Shown in pieces: positions 1-9,476 of a stretch of DNA of 58,239 bases. The position numbers were made by a program, and so were the translations under genes. Positions within the stretch are counted from its first letter, which is position 1. Every line of letters starts with the position of its first letter. Below the pieces are notes generated by a model, which was not told where the DNA came from, ran no database searches, and worked only from the letters and a program-made list of their open reading frames with translations. This stretch comes from Paracoccaceae bacterium. Its GTDB lineage: Bacteria > Pseudomonadota > Alphaproteobacteria > Rhodobacterales > Rhodobacteraceae. The stretch lies in the NCBI GenBank assembly GCA_018607905.1, contig JABBAP010000022.1, positions 1 through 58,239 on the forward strand, read 5' to 3'.

Positions 1-639
1 TCGGGGTTTCTATACCGTTCGAATAAGCTGATGTTTGATCGCGAAACGCACACGTTGTGGAACCAATTTACCGGAAAACCTGTGATTGGGCCGCTAGTAG
101 AACAGGATTTGGAGCTACGGCAGAGGCCTGTTGTGATCGCGCCTTGGGGTGAGTGGAAGGCGCAAAATGCGGGTACTCGGGTTTTGTCTTTGGTGACAGG
201 GCATGATCGCGATTACGGATCTGGAGTCGTTTACCGCGACTACTTTTCAAGCGACGATTTGATGTTTCCAACGCAAGTGGATCAGTCGCTTGTTGGGCAA
301 AAAGAGTATGTTTTTGGGGTGCGACAATTTGGAACCGCAAAGGCATGGCCGCTGAGCGCGTTTAAGGATCAACGGGTAATCAACGATCGAATTGGGGATC
401 GTGATGTGGTGCTGATCGGGAATGAGGCGGGACGAACGGTTCGGGCCTATTTGCGCAGTGGCAAAGAGTTTGCGGTGTCGGGGAAAGGGCTGCAAACGGG
501 CGACGGTGTTTTGTGGGAGGTAACCGAAGATGCGCTTGTCGCGGGAGATCAATCGTTGGCGCGGGTGGCTGGGCATGTGGCCTACTGGTTCGCATGGAGC
601 GGGTATTTAGGCGATGCAACGGAGTTGTATCAGCCATAA
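1..639 (+). CDS. DUF3179 domain-containing protein, 5' end missing
   Basis: The reading frame is open from the first base of the window, and the residues before the first ATG (at 31) read SGFLYRSNKLMFDRET, which continues the domain, so the true start lies outside. The visible 212 codons match my memory of the DUF3179 family: an LMFDRET..WNQFTGKPVIGPL block followed by a W..W....P.T.VL-like block. These are mostly secreted or periplasmic proteins of unknown function in marine bacteria. The missing N-terminus would be expected to carry a signal peptide. The peroxiredoxin gene follows 79 bases downstream on the same strand. The family call is good, but no function can be assigned. Confidence 0.8.
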   Translation, partial: SGFLYRSNKLMFDRETHTLWNQFTGKPVIGPLVEQDLELRQRPVVIAPWGEWKAQNAGTRVLSLVTGHDRDYGSGVVYRDYFSSDDLMFPTQVDQSLVGQKEYVFGVRQFGTAKAWPLSAFKDQRVINDRIGDRDVVLIGNEAGRTVRAYLRSGKEFAVSGKGLQTGDGVLWEVTEDALVAGDQSLARVAGHVAYWFAWSGYLGDATELYQP

Positions 640-718
640 GTCGGGCGTGATTTCTGGGTTGTCTTTCTGGTTGTGCAGGCAGAATATGCGGGCAACGTAA
701 CTTTTGAGGAGACCACCC

Positions 719-1372
719 ATGAGCCTTCGTATCAATGATGTAGTTCCAAATTTCACCGCAGAAACGGATCAGGGGACGTATCAGTTCCATGACTGGATCG
801 GGGACAGCTGGGCAATTTTATTTTCGCACCCCAAAGATTTCACGCCTGTGTGCACAACCGAGTTTGGCGCTGTTGCACAATTGGCGGATGAATGGGCAGC
901 CCGCAATACTAAGGTAATGGGCGTGTCTGTGGATGGTGTTGCAGAGCACAAAAAGTGGAAAGTAGACATTGAACAAGTATCTGGCGCGACGGCTGGATTT
1001 CCGATTATTGCTGATGAAGGTTTGGAAGTGTCGAAAGCGTTCGATATGTTGCCAGCCGAATCGTATATGCCCGATGGGCGCACCCCTGCGCACAGTGCCA
1101 CGGTGCGCTCCGTGTTCATCATTGGGCCAGATAAGCAACTGAAGCTCTCGATGACCTATCCGATGACAGTTGGGCGCAATTTTGCAGAGATTGTTCGCGC
1201 GCTCGATGCGCTGCAAACATCAGCCAAACACGGAGTTGCGACGGGCGCGAACTGGACAACGGGTGAAGATGTGATCATCCCGCCAACCGTTTCAAATGAA
1301 GATGCGACAGCGAAATTTGGCGCGTTCGAAACTGTTTTGCCATATCTGCGTAAGACAAAATTGCCAAGCTAA
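719..1372 (+). CDS. 1-Cys peroxiredoxin (Prx6 type)
   Basis: A 217-residue thiol peroxidase that reduces H2O2 and organic peroxides in the cytoplasm. The peroxidatic cysteine is C45 in FTPVCTTEFG, and it is the only cysteine in the protein, so no resolving Cys exists. Length and the long C-terminal extension (PMTVGRNF and beyond) fit the Prx6 subgroup. An in-frame TTG at 704 would add five residues. I chose ATG 719 because GAGGAG lies at 706-711 with a 7-base gap. A strong terminator follows, so the gene is probably monocistronic. Confidence 0.93.
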   Translation: MSLRINDVVPNFTAETDQGTYQFHDWIGDSWAILFSHPKDFTPVCTTEFGAVAQLADEWAARNTKVMGVSVDGVAEHKKWKVDIEQVSGATAGFPIIADEGLEVSKAFDMLPAESYMPDGRTPAHSATVRSVFIIGPDKQLKLSMTYPMTVGRNFAEIVRALDALQTSAKHGVATGANWTTGEDVIIPPTVSNEDATAKFGAFETVLPYLRKTKLPS

Positions 1373-1396
1373 GAGCACCGAAATAAACATTCGAAA

Positions 1397-1424
1397 AACG
1401 CGCCCGTTGAGGCGCGTTTTTTTG
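1397..1424. terminator. Rho-independent terminator after the peroxiredoxin gene
   Basis: An 8-bp stem AACGCGCC (1397-1404) / GGCGCGTT (1411-1418) with a 6-base loop runs into a T tract at 1417-1423. On the other strand the stem is preceded by an A-rich run, so it may also end transcription of the convergent colD-like gene. Confidence 0.85.
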
Positions 1425-1425
1425 C

Positions 1426-2586
1426 TTAAAGTTCGCGCAAAGCTTCGATGGCTTCTTCGATCGGGTAGTGGTGGTTGCCGATGAACAGGCCGTTTTGGTC
1501 GATATACTCGGCGTTTTCGAGGGCGCCGTGGATCGAATGGTCGAAGTGTTTGAGAACTTCGTTCTTGGCGAAGTTTCCAGACACGATAGGACGGCATTCG
1601 AACCCTTTGGCGTTTAGCTGATCGACAAGAATCCGGCGGTTTAATTTGCTTTCAGGTTTGATAACGAGAGAGAAACCAAACCAGCTGGAGTTGCCAGTTT
1701 CGCGTTGGATGCGCAGGTCTGGGTGGTTACCAAGAGCGGATTGGAACAGGGCACCATTGCGACGTCGGCCGTCAATCAGGTCGGGCAGTTTTGCAAGCTG
1801 GGCTTGCCCGATTGCCCCTGACATTTCGAGCGGGCGCAGGTTGTAGCCTGGCAGCACGAAGCGGAAAGATTCTTCGAAGGGGTCATCGGATTTGGTGCCT
1901 GTGACGAGGTTTTCTTTTGGCAGGTTTCGCGTCCAGCCATGGGCGCGCAAGGACAGCATCAGGTGATAGAGTTCTGTGTTGTTGGTGACGACGAGCCCGC
2001 CTTCCATTGTGGAAATGTGATGCGAGAAGAAGGCAGAATAGCTGCCCATGATGCCGAACGTACCTGCTTGTTTGCCGTTCAGGGTCGCGCCCATGCTTTC
2101 ACAGTTGTCTTCGATCACGGGGATGTCGCGATCACCGATAATTTTGTCGATGGCGTCAAAATCGTTGGGGTTGCCAAGCAGGTTCACCACCATGATGAGG
2201 CGGGTTTTGTCTGATATCGCAGTCGCTAACTGATCGAGGTCGTAGTTGAGCGTGTGTGGGTCGATATCGACGAATTTGAGGTGCAGACCGTATTGGTGCA
2301 ATGGCGCGTAGGTTGTGGACCAACTGACGGCTGGCACGATAACCTCGTCGCCACGCTGCAGTGGGGTTTCACGGGTGTAACAAAGAGCGGCAACCATGAG
2401 CAGGTTGGCCGACGAGCCGGAGTTGCACATCACCGCGTGTTTACTGCCCATGATTGCTGCGAATTGCTGCTCAAATTTGGCGACCTCGGGGCCCATCGAA
2501 TACATGTCAGATGCGATGACACGTTGGATGGCGTCTTGTTCGTCTTGGTCCCAAGACGATGTAGCAAGTGGGAACTTGAAGCTCAT
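1426..2586 (-). CDS. DegT/DnrJ-family PLP enzyme, ColD-like GDP-4-keto-6-deoxymannose 3-dehydratase
   Basis: A 386-residue type I fold, PLP-dependent sugar enzyme with the NSGSSANL phosphate-binding block near residue 55 and the IEDNCES Asp block near 160. The stretch usually written SF..xK..TTGEGG reads SAFFSHHISTMEGG here, which puts His189 where family aminotransferases have the Schiff-base lysine. In E. coli ColD the catalytic residue is His188 at this site. ColD removes the 3-hydroxyl of GDP-4-keto-6-deoxy-D-mannose with glutamate and PMP on the way to colitose. Length (386 versus about 388) also fits. The gene starts within the stop of the fcl-like gene (ATGA overlap), so it is the third gene of a gmd-fcl-colD operon. 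A perosamine synthase is less likely because the lysine is absent. Confidence 0.82.
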   Translation of the reverse strand: MSFKFPLATSSWDQDEQDAIQRVIASDMYSMGPEVAKFEQQFAAIMGSKHAVMCNSGSSANLLMVAALCYTRETPLQRGDEVIVPAVSWSTTYAPLHQYGLHLKFVDIDPHTLNYDLDQLATAISDKTRLIMVVNLLGNPNDFDAIDKIIGDRDIPVIEDNCESMGATLNGKQAGTFGIMGSYSAFFSHHISTMEGGLVVTNNTELYHLMLSLRAHGWTRNLPKENLVTGTKSDDPFEESFRFVLPGYNLRPLEMSGAIGQAQLAKLPDLIDGRRRNGALFQSALGNHPDLRIQRETGNSSWFGFSLVIKPESKLNRRILVDQLNAKGFECRPIVSGNFAKNEVLKHFDHSIHGALENAEYIDQNGLFIGNHHYPIEEAIEALREL

Positions 2587-3518
2587 GGTGCGTGGTGCTC
2601 CAGATAGAATTGATAGGTTTTCAGAATGCCTTTGGTGAGGCTGTGATTAGGTTGCCAGCCCCACGTGGTTTGTTTGTCCACAGAGGTGAGTTTTTGCTTC
2701 ATGCCGACAGGTTTTATTAGGTCGTGTGTGAAATCGCCCTGCCAACCAATCGCTGCGGCTGCGGCTGCATAGTATTCGTTAACCGAATGATCATGGCCAA
2801 GTCCAAGGTTCATCAGCGCGGGCAAAGTTTCAAAGTTTTCGACTGCGTGCCAGATACCGTCTGCTGCGTCTTCTGCGTACATAAATTCGCGCCGTGCTGT
2901 GCCGTCGCCCCAAATTTCAACCGATGCCTCGCCAGTTGTCATGGCATCGTGGACTTTGGTGATGATAGCGGGCAGCAAGTGGGATGCACTGGGATCAAAT
3001 TTGTCGTGTGGCCCGTACAAATTGCAAGGGATTAGGGTTTTATACTGCAATTCAGGATCTTCGCGCGTGATGTAATCGCACAGGCGCATGGCAAAGATTT
3101 TGGCGAGCGCGTAGCCTTCGTTGGTTGGTTCCAGCGGGCCCGTGAGGATTTGATCCTCCGTCAAGGGATTACGGCCTGCGGCGGGGTACATGCAGGAGGA
3201 TGACAGGTTCAGCAAACGAGGAATTCGTGCGGCGCGAGCTGCCATCAAAATGTTGCGCCCGATTGTGGTGTTCAGTTCGAGAAATTCAACAGGTGCGGCA
3301 ATGTTAGCTTGGATACCGCCAACTTTGCCAGCGGCATGAATGATCAGGTCGGGCTGATGATGAGCGATGTATGCGTTTGTTGAGGCGGCGTTTGTTAGAT
3401 CGAGGTCGGCACTGCGCGGGGCCAGAATGGTGTGGGAGCTTGCGCGCGCGTGGGCCTGCAGGTTGCGGCCGACCATGCCGCCACCGCCCGTTATCAGTAT
3501 TTTCTGCGACTTTATCAT
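2583..3518 (-). CDS. GDP-L-fucose synthase / GDP-colitose synthase (ColC)-like epimerase-reductase
   Basis: A 311-residue extended SDR enzyme that epimerises C3 and/or C5 and reduces C4 of a GDP-4-keto sugar with NADPH. The Rossmann motif is GGGGMVG (11-17). S107, C109 (SSSCMYP), Y136 and K140 (YALAK) fall at the same numbers as in E. coli GDP-fucose synthase, with the substrate His at 180 in PSASH. The family contains both Fcl and ColC, and sequence alone does not separate them. Coupling to a ColD-type gene downstream favours ColC, while the GT10/GT11 genes nearby favour fucose. It overlaps gmd as TGATG and the colD-like gene as ATGA. Confidence 0.88.
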   Translation of the reverse strand: MIKSQKILITGGGGMVGRNLQAHARASSHTILAPRSADLDLTNAASTNAYIAHHQPDLIIHAAGKVGGIQANIAAPVEFLELNTTIGRNILMAARAARIPRLLNLSSSCMYPAAGRNPLTEDQILTGPLEPTNEGYALAKIFAMRLCDYITREDPELQYKTLIPCNLYGPHDKFDPSASHLLPAIITKVHDAMTTGEASVEIWGDGTARREFMYAEDAADGIWHAVENFETLPALMNLGLGHDHSVNEYYAAAAAAIGWQGDFTHDLIKPVGMKQKLTSVDKQTTWGWQPNHSLTKGILKTYQFYLEHHAP

Positions 3519-4582
3519 CAGCCGTGTCGATCGCGACGGTTGGCCTCGCGTTGCACCACATCAAGGTCGTGAGTGACCATTTCAGCAACCATTTCAGAAA
3601 GCGTAATTGTTGCTTCCCAACCTAGCTTTTCTTTGGCCTTGGTTGGATCACCGATAAGTAATTCAACTTCTGTTGGGCGGAAATAACGAGAATCCACTTC
3701 TACAAGACAGGTACCAGTTGCAGCATCAAAGCCTTTTTCATCAACGCCTTCGCCGCGCCAATCGAGGGTAACGCCGATGGCGGCGAAAGCCTTGTCTACG
3801 AAACTGCGGACAGTGTGTGTTTCACCTGTTGCCAGAACAAAATCCTCTGGCTCGTCGTGTTGAACAATACGCCACATGCCTTCGACGTAATCTTTTGCAT
3901 GGCCCCAATCGCGTTGCGCGTTGAGGTTGCCTAAGAATAGTTTGTCTTGCAGGCCAAGTTTGATTGCGGCAGCGGCGCGGGTGATTTTGCGCGTTACGAA
4001 AGTTTCACCGCGCAGTGGGCTTTCGTGGTTGAACAGAATGCCGTTGGTTGCGTGGATGCCGTAAGCCTCGCGGTAATTTACCGTGATCCAGTAGGCGTAC
4101 ATTTTCGCGGCAGCGTATGGGGAACGCGGGTAAAACGGAGTGGTTTCGCGTTGCGGTACTTCTTGGACAAGGCCGAACAGCTCAGACGTCGATGCTTGAT
4201 AAAAGCGCGTTTTCTTTTCGAGGCCGAGGATCCGAATGGCTTCGAGCAGGCGTAGCGCGCCAATGCCATCTGCGTTTGCGGTGTATTCTGGTGTTTCAAA
4301 ACTGACAGCGACGTGGGATTGCGCCGCTAGGTTGTAAATCTCGTCTGGCTGGACCTCTTGGATCAGGCGGATCAGGTTCGTGCTGTCCGTCATATCACCA
4401 TAATGCAGGGTGTAGTTCACATTACGCTCGTGAGGATCCTGAAACAAATGATCAATGCGCTGGGTGTTAAACGACGAAGCCCGGCGCTTTAGGCCATGTA
4501 CTTCATAGCCTTTGGCCAATAAAAGTTCGGACAGATAGGCCCCGTCTTGGCCTGTGGTTCCTGTGATCAGCGCGCGTTTCAT
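3518..4582 (-). CDS. gmd: GDP-mannose 4,6-dehydratase
   Basis: A 354-residue extended SDR converting GDP-D-mannose to GDP-4-keto-6-deoxy-D-mannose, the common precursor of fucose, colitose, rhamnose and perosamine. It has the nucleotide-binding [11 protein letters not shown] at 8-18, the typical [15 protein letters not shown] segment, a T/E active-site block (STSELFG) and YAAAK as the YxxxK pair. Length and motifs are canonical. First gene of the leftward operon gmd-fcl/colC-colD, transcribed away from manC, which supplies its substrate. Confidence 0.96.
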   Translation of the reverse strand: MKRALITGTTGQDGAYLSELLLAKGYEVHGLKRRASSFNTQRIDHLFQDPHERNVNYTLHYGDMTDSTNLIRLIQEVQPDEIYNLAAQSHVAVSFETPEYTANADGIGALRLLEAIRILGLEKKTRFYQASTSELFGLVQEVPQRETTPFYPRSPYAAAKMYAYWITVNYREAYGIHATNGILFNHESPLRGETFVTRKITRAAAAIKLGLQDKLFLGNLNAQRDWGHAKDYVEGMWRIVQHDEPEDFVLATGETHTVRSFVDKAFAAIGVTLDWRGEGVDEKGFDAATGTCLVEVDSRYFRPTEVELLIGDPTKAKEKLGWEATITLSEMVAEMVTHDLDVVQREANRRDRHG

Positions 4583-4682
4583 GGTGATCTATGCTCCTTT
4601 GAACGTCTTACATGTCAAAACCATGTTTGCCCTGTGACCTCAAGCACCTTATAGCTTTTATAAAACACGTAAGAGGTTGAGC
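4583..4682. promoter_or_regulatory. Divergent promoter region between gmd and manC
   Basis: A 100-base spacer between two outward-facing operons. A TATAAA box lies at 4659-4664 but is very close to the manC start, and no good -35 partner is visible at normal spacing. AAGAGG at 4671-4676 is the manC ribosome site. Both directions must be driven from here or from inside the flanking genes. No clear operator is seen. Confidence 0.4.
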
Positions 4683-6098
4683 ATGATTACGCCAGTATTG
4701 TTATGCGGAGGGTCTGGAACACGGTTGTGGCCGCTTTCACGCAAAAGCTATCCAAAGCAGTTTGCACCATTAGTGGGCGAAGAAAGCTTGTTTCAAGCAA
4801 GCGCACTGCGTTTAGCTGGGGATGGTTTTGCAGCCCCGGTCGTGCTGACGAACTCTGATTTTCGGTTCATCGTGACAGAACAATTGGCGAGCGTTGGAAT
4901 TGATCCAGGCGCGATACTTATTGAACCAGAAGGGCGTAACACTGCACCCGCGATTTTGGCTGCGGCGTTGTATTTGCAGGCACAAGATGATGATGCGTTA
5001 ATGTTGGTTGCGCCGAGTGATCATGTTGTGCCTGACGCAGCGGCATTTCGCGCGGCCGTTCGGGCTGGTGTAGATCGAGCAAAGGCTGGTGATCTGGTCA
5101 CGTTTGGGATTGCGCCAACGCATCCTGAAACTGGATATGGGTATCTGGAACTGGACGGGCCGCCCGTTGAGGGGGCTGCAGTTGCGCTACGGCGGTTTGT
5201 TGAAAAACCTGACGTGGCAGCGGCGAAATCTATGATGGACGCAGGGAATTACCTTTGGAATGCGGGGATATTTTTATTTACGGCCAAATCAATTGTCGCT
5301 GCGTTTCAGGCGCATTCGTCTGATCTGGTTGATCCTGTGGGACGGTCTTTGACCGAAGCAAAAGTTGATTTAGGATTTTTGCGGTTGGCCGCTGGACCTT
5401 GGGCGCAGGCCGAAGATATTTCGATTGATTATGCGGTGATGGAACGTGCAGAAAATATCGCAGCTGTGCCGTTCAGCGCAAAATGGTCTGATTTAGGTGG
5501 TTGGGATGCGGTTTGGGCGGAAAGTAATCCTGATAAACATGGTGTTGTGACCAACGGCCCAGCGAGCGCGATTGATTGCAAAGACACGCTGTTACGATCA
5601 GAGTCCGAGAACCTTGAATTGGTTGGGATTGGGTTGGACAATATCATTGCTATTGCAATGCCCGATGCGGTGTTGGTGGCGGACAAACGGCGCAGCCAAG
5701 ATGTGAAGCTGGCGGTGCAAGCGCTGAAAGACAAAGGCGCTTTGCAGGCGACACAGTTCCCCCGTGATCATCGTCCGTGGGGTTGTTTTGACAGCCTTGC
5801 CATTGGGACACGATTTCAGGTGAAACGGATCGTCGTGAACCCCGGCGCGGCGCTAAGTTTGCAAAGCCATGTGCATCGCGCAGAACATTGGATTGTTGTT
5901 GAGGGCACGGCGAAAGTGACCATTGATGACAGCGTTCAATTGATTGGGGAAAATCAATCAGTTTACATCCCATTGGGTGCTGTACATCGGATGGAAAACC
6001 CAGGCAAAGTGCCGATGGTTTTGATCGAAGTTCAAACTGGAAGTTATTTGGGCGAAGACGATATTATTCGCTACGAAGATGTTTATGCGCGAGACTAG
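4683..6098 (+). CDS. manC: Mannose-1-phosphate guanylyltransferase / mannose-6-phosphate isomerase (ManC type)
   Basis: A 471-residue bifunctional enzyme. The N-terminal nucleotidyltransferase part starts CGGSGTRLWPLSRKSYPKQF and makes GDP-mannose from Man-1-P and GTP. The C-terminal cupin from about residue 360 (PWGCFDSL, then SLQSHVHRAEHW) resembles type II mannose-6-phosphate isomerase. It supplies substrate to gmd across the divergent promoter. Two starts are possible, TTG 4677 and ATG 4683. I chose ATG because AAGAGG ends 6 bases before it. The GT4 gene follows 19 bases downstream, so they are probably co-transcribed. Confidence 0.95.
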   Translation: MITPVLLCGGSGTRLWPLSRKSYPKQFAPLVGEESLFQASALRLAGDGFAAPVVLTNSDFRFIVTEQLASVGIDPGAILIEPEGRNTAPAILAAALYLQAQDDDALMLVAPSDHVVPDAAAFRAAVRAGVDRAKAGDLVTFGIAPTHPETGYGYLELDGPPVEGAAVALRRFVEKPDVAAAKSMMDAGNYLWNAGIFLFTAKSIVAAFQAHSSDLVDPVGRSLTEAKVDLGFLRLAAGPWAQAEDISIDYAVMERAENIAAVPFSAKWSDLGGWDAVWAESNPDKHGVVTNGPASAIDCKDTLLRSESENLELVGIGLDNIIAIAMPDAVLVADKRRSQDVKLAVQALKDKGALQATQFPRDHRPWGCFDSLAIGTRFQVKRIVVNPGAALSLQSHVHRAEHWIVVEGTAKVTIDDSVQLIGENQSVYIPLGAVHRMENPGKVPMVLIEVQTGSYLGEDDIIRYEDVYARD

Positions 6099-6117
6099 GC
6101 GCTGAGCGGAGAGCATT

Positions 6118-7161
6118 TTGCCAGAAGTTTATGTCACCAATTTCAACCCGAACTTTACGGGCGTGTCTGCCACAGCAGCGGGTGTTTTACGTGTGCAACA
6201 ACGCGATTTAGATGTGGGACTTGTGGGGCATAGGTTGCCAGATTGCGGCACGCCAATGACACGAAAGGCAGCGATTGTAGCGTCAAGAACTATGCCTGAA
6301 GGTCGGCCCTTTTCGATTTGGCATGTGCGGCGCAATCCAGAAATGCGAACAGCAATTTGGGCGCGGGATGTGTTGGGGTTGCCAATTAAAATCGTGTTTA
6401 CATCGGCTGCACAGCGGCGCCATTCAATTTATCCACGCTGGTTAATTAGCCGCATGGATGCGGTGATTGCCACAACTGAAGAGGCGGCAACCTATGTGCC
6501 ACACGTAAAGGCGGTCGTTCCACATGGGGTGGATTTAGATCAATTTTCGCCATCAACGGATCGCGCAACGTCGTGGCAGGCGCTGGGGTATGGCGGGCGG
6601 ATCGGATTGGCAACTGTGGGGCGAGTTCGACCTGAAAAGGGGACGGATTTGTTTGTGGACACGATGATCCGAGTGCTGCCTGATCACCCTGATGCTGTTG
6701 CGCTTATTATTGGGCGTACCACGCGCGAACACCATAGTTTTGAGATGGATCTGAGGCGGCGCATAAAAGCGGCCGGTTTGTCGGAGCGCATTTTGTTTGC
6801 TGGTGAATTACCGCCAGAAGAGCTGCCGCGAGTTATGCAGGGTGTATCCATGCTGGTCGCGATGCCACGTTACGAAGGGTATGGGATGACACCACTGGAG
6901 GCGATGGCCTCTGGCGCGCCTTTTGTGGCTTCTGATACTGGGTATTATCGCGCTTTTAGCGGTGGTGGTGTGGCTGGATCAGTGGTTGGATTGTTCGATG
7001 TAAATGCAGCGACAGCCGAAGTAAGCGGGTTGTTATCTGACGGTGCCCGTTTGGCTGCGATGTCGGATGCGGCATTGAAACGGGTTCGCGCCGAATACAG
7101 TGTAGAGCGCGAAGTTGCGGGAATTCGAAAAGTGTACGAGGATCTATGGGCAGCAGGATAG
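6118..7161 (+). CDS. Glycosyltransferase family 4
   Basis: A 347-residue GT-B retaining glycosyltransferase. The C-terminal half has the family features: VGRVRPEKGTDLF near 168, a GELPPEELPRVM segment, and the EX7E motif EGYGMTPLE. The N-terminal acceptor domain is short and begins almost at once with VYVTNFNPNFTGVSAT, a layout seen in LPS core mannosyl- or glucosyltransferases. The start is TTG, preceded by GCGGAGAG at 6106-6113. Donor and acceptor cannot be read from sequence, though GDP-mannose from the neighbouring manC is a reasonable guess. It overlaps the GT25 gene by 16 bases. Confidence 0.88.
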   Translation: MPEVYVTNFNPNFTGVSATAAGVLRVQQRDLDVGLVGHRLPDCGTPMTRKAAIVASRTMPEGRPFSIWHVRRNPEMRTAIWARDVLGLPIKIVFTSAAQRRHSIYPRWLISRMDAVIATTEEAATYVPHVKAVVPHGVDLDQFSPSTDRATSWQALGYGGRIGLATVGRVRPEKGTDLFVDTMIRVLPDHPDAVALIIGRTTREHHSFEMDLRRRIKAAGLSERILFAGELPPEELPRVMQGVSMLVAMPRYEGYGMTPLEAMASGAPFVASDTGYYRAFSGGGVAGSVVGLFDVNAATAEVSGLLSDGARLAAMSDAALKRVRAEYSVEREVAGIRKVYEDLWAAG

Positions 7162-7865
7162 AAACGTTTGTGGTCCATTTGGCGCGTGCCAAAGGGCGGC
7201 GTGAACAAGTGGAAAAACTGCTTGTTGGATCGCCGTTCCAGGGGCGAATTTTGGATGCTGTGGATGGGTCAAAAATTCCCGCTGAGCAGCGTGCTTCGGA
7301 CATTTCGGAAACGCCATTATTTGAACCTGCCTATCCTTTTACTTTAAATGCAGGAGAATACGGTTGTTTTCAAAGTCATCGTGTTGCTTGGCAAGCAATT
7401 GTGGACGAGGAGTTGGATGCTGCGTTGATTTTGGAAGACGACGTGGCGTTGACGGGCGATTTTGCTGCGGCTGTTGCGCTGGCCGTTGAGCAGATTTCGA
7501 CGTTTGGGTATGTGCAATTTCAGGTGCGAACAGTGGATGAAAGTAACGTAGTGATGCGATCGGAAGGCACCGCGATTGTTCAGCCATGCGTGACGCCACT
7601 GCGGACATCGGCGCAGTTGGTTAGCCGCGGGGCCGCGCAATCATTGTTAGAAATGACCACACAAATAGATCGACCCGTAGACACATTTTTGCAGGCGCAT
7701 TGGCATACCGCGCTGCGACTGGCGTGTGTTGTGCCGTCAGGCGTTGAAGATAGGACGCGAGAAACAGGCGGCAGCACGATTTCGTCGCGCAGATCCATAT
7801 GGAGCAAAATTAAGCGAGAGTTTCTGCGCAACAGATACCGCCGCGCAGTACAGCGATTAAGTTAG
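7146..7865 (+). CDS. Glycosyltransferase family 25 (LPS-type)
   Basis: A 239-residue protein of the GT25/LgtB-like family, which adds beta-linked sugars to lipooligosaccharide. Visible features are the N-terminal VVHLARAKGRRE block, RILDAVDG, the LNAGEYGCFQSHRVAW block near residue 76, and the acidic LILEDDV motif near 97. The C-terminus is basic and lacks a membrane segment, so it is probably a cytoplasmic, membrane-associated protein. The start overlaps the end of the GT4 gene by 16 bases, indicating coupling. It ends tail-to-tail with the FkbM gene, sharing 9 bases. Confidence 0.85.
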   Translation: MGSRIETFVVHLARAKGRREQVEKLLVGSPFQGRILDAVDGSKIPAEQRASDISETPLFEPAYPFTLNAGEYGCFQSHRVAWQAIVDEELDAALILEDDVALTGDFAAAVALAVEQISTFGYVQFQVRTVDESNVVMRSEGTAIVQPCVTPLRTSAQLVSRGAAQSLLEMTTQIDRPVDTFLQAHWHTALRLACVVPSGVEDRTRETGGSTISSRRSIWSKIKREFLRNRYRRAVQRLS

Positions 7866-8528
7866 AGTCCATTGCTCCCAGACAAATGGGTATTCCCAGT
7901 CGCAGGTATGCGTCTTGGACAGTGTGCGTCGGATTGCATTGCGCGCTGCAATATCTGCTTCTGAATAGAGGTGGAATTGAATTTGTAATTTTTTGATGTT
8001 TTTCAACCAATCAGCCTGATCTAAGGCTGGCAGCAAATCGTATTCGCCGCCTTCGATGTTCAATTTTGCAAGCGCCACGGGTGATGCCATTTTCGCTAGA
8101 AATGTTGCGGCTTTTTGAACGCGACCAGAAACTGCATTTTCACGTGTCGTTAGCGCAGATGAGGCATCGCCATCATCAGACAGATCCAGTGTTCCATCAG
8201 CTGTTCCCAGCGCAAGGGCGTGTGTGATGATTTTTGGGTTATTAGCGAATCGGTTTTCAATTTGGGATGCGAATGTCGGGTGGGGTTCAAATACGTGCAC
8301 AGTTGGGCCGTTGTGATTGAATGCGTGCAAGGCCCATTCACCTTTGAAGCCGCCAAAATCAAAAACCGTGTCATCCGCCGAAAGAAAACTGAGGTCCATG
8401 CGTTTGGCTTCGCCATTTTCGCGGCGAAATTTATAAAAAGCGGTCCAAAAAACCTTGCGCCATGGTTCCTGCCACAAGCGATAGTAATGCATCGGAGACA
8501 ATTTCACTGGATTGGTATCCTTTTCCAA
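7857..8528 (-). CDS. FkbM-family methyltransferase
   Basis: A 223-residue SAM-dependent methyltransferase. SAM motif I reads DTVFDFGGFKGEWALHA, followed by VHVFEPHPTF, and the KLNIEGGEYDLL block diagnostic of the FkbM family lies near residue 153. In glycan loci these enzymes commonly O-methylate sugars, which is a likely but unproven role here. It is encoded on the opposite strand to its neighbours and overlaps the GT25 3' end, so it has its own promoter, probably in the 96 bases before the GT11 gene (8529-8624). Confidence 0.83.
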   Translation of the reverse strand: MEKDTNPVKLSPMHYYRLWQEPWRKVFWTAFYKFRRENGEAKRMDLSFLSADDTVFDFGGFKGEWALHAFNHNGPTVHVFEPHPTFASQIENRFANNPKIITHALALGTADGTLDLSDDGDASSALTTRENAVSGRVQKAATFLAKMASPVALAKLNIEGGEYDLLPALDQADWLKNIKKLQIQFHLYSEADIAARNAIRRTLSKTHTCDWEYPFVWEQWTLT

Positions 8529-8624
8529 CTCATCCGCTTTATACGGTTTATCCTATGGTATTTAATAGCCTAAATAAGCATGCTAGATGGTTTTGCGCGC
8601 GAATAAGCGCGGGAAGGTGGGCCA

Positions 8625-9476
8625 ATGATTTCAACACGGATACGCGGTGGATTGGGTAACCAGTTGTTTCAATATTGCGCTGGTCGGGCGTTGGCGTTGC
8701 GCCATGATGTTGATGTGTCTCTGGATGTGCGTGACTATGATCGTGCTAACGCATTCAAGGTGGGTTTGGGGCATTTTGGGGTGCGAACCATACCTGCAGA
8801 ACGATTGCCTGTTGGTCGCGAGGATGGGATCGCCAAAGCCTTGCTGAAAGTTGTGAAAGGCGGTGCTTTGCGGAGTTACCGAGAGGCATCGCTTGGGTAT
8901 GATTTAGCCTTTGCTGATTTGCCAGATGAGACGCATCTAAAGGGTTATTGGCAGAGCGAAAGATACTTCACAGATTTTGAAGATCAAATTCGCGACGATT
9001 TGCGGATTGTTACCAAGCCGTCCCAAGAAAATGTGGATATGTTGGCAGAGATACAAGGATGTAACGCAGTTTCTTTGCACCTTCGACGTGGTGATTACGT
9101 CAGCAACGCGAAATTCAACGCGGCGCATGGAACCTGTGATTTGGACTATTACGCGCGGGCGGCGGCATTTGTCGCACAGCGGGTTGGTGATCCCGTGATT
9201 TATGCCTTTTCAGATGATCCTGCGTGGGTGGCAGAGAATTTGAAACTGCCGTTTGAGATGCGGTTCGTTGGGCACAATGATGGCGACACGAATTACGAAG
9301 ATTTACGACTGATGTCCGCGTGTCAGCATCATATTATTGCCAATTCGTCGTTTTCTTGGTGGGGGGCCTGGTTGAATCCAAATGCGGAGAAGGTTGTGGC
9401 AGCACCAACGCAGTGGTTTGGTGATCCAAAGAAAACGAACCCCGATATTTTGCCCGAAAGTTGGCATCGCGTTTAA
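8625..9476 (+). CDS. Alpha-1,2-fucosyltransferase family protein (GT11)
   Basis: A 283-residue GT-B enzyme of family GT11. It starts MISTRIRGGLGNQLFQYCAG, the family N-terminus, and carries the GDP-fucose binding motif HLRRGDY near residue 152 and the later SSFSWWGAWLN block. These enzymes move L-fucose, and in colitose O-antigens a GT11 member acts in the same position, so donor choice here is open. GGAAGG at 8611-8616 precedes the ATG. It meets the GT10 gene tail-to-tail with a 4-base overlap. Confidence 0.9.
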   Translation: MISTRIRGGLGNQLFQYCAGRALALRHDVDVSLDVRDYDRANAFKVGLGHFGVRTIPAERLPVGREDGIAKALLKVVKGGALRSYREASLGYDLAFADLPDETHLKGYWQSERYFTDFEDQIRDDLRIVTKPSQENVDMLAEIQGCNAVSLHLRRGDYVSNAKFNAAHGTCDLDYYARAAAFVAQRVGDPVIYAFSDDPAWVAENLKLPFEMRFVGHNDGDTNYEDLRLMSACQHHIIANSSFSWWGAWLNPNAEKVVAAPTQWFGDPKKTNPDILPESWHRV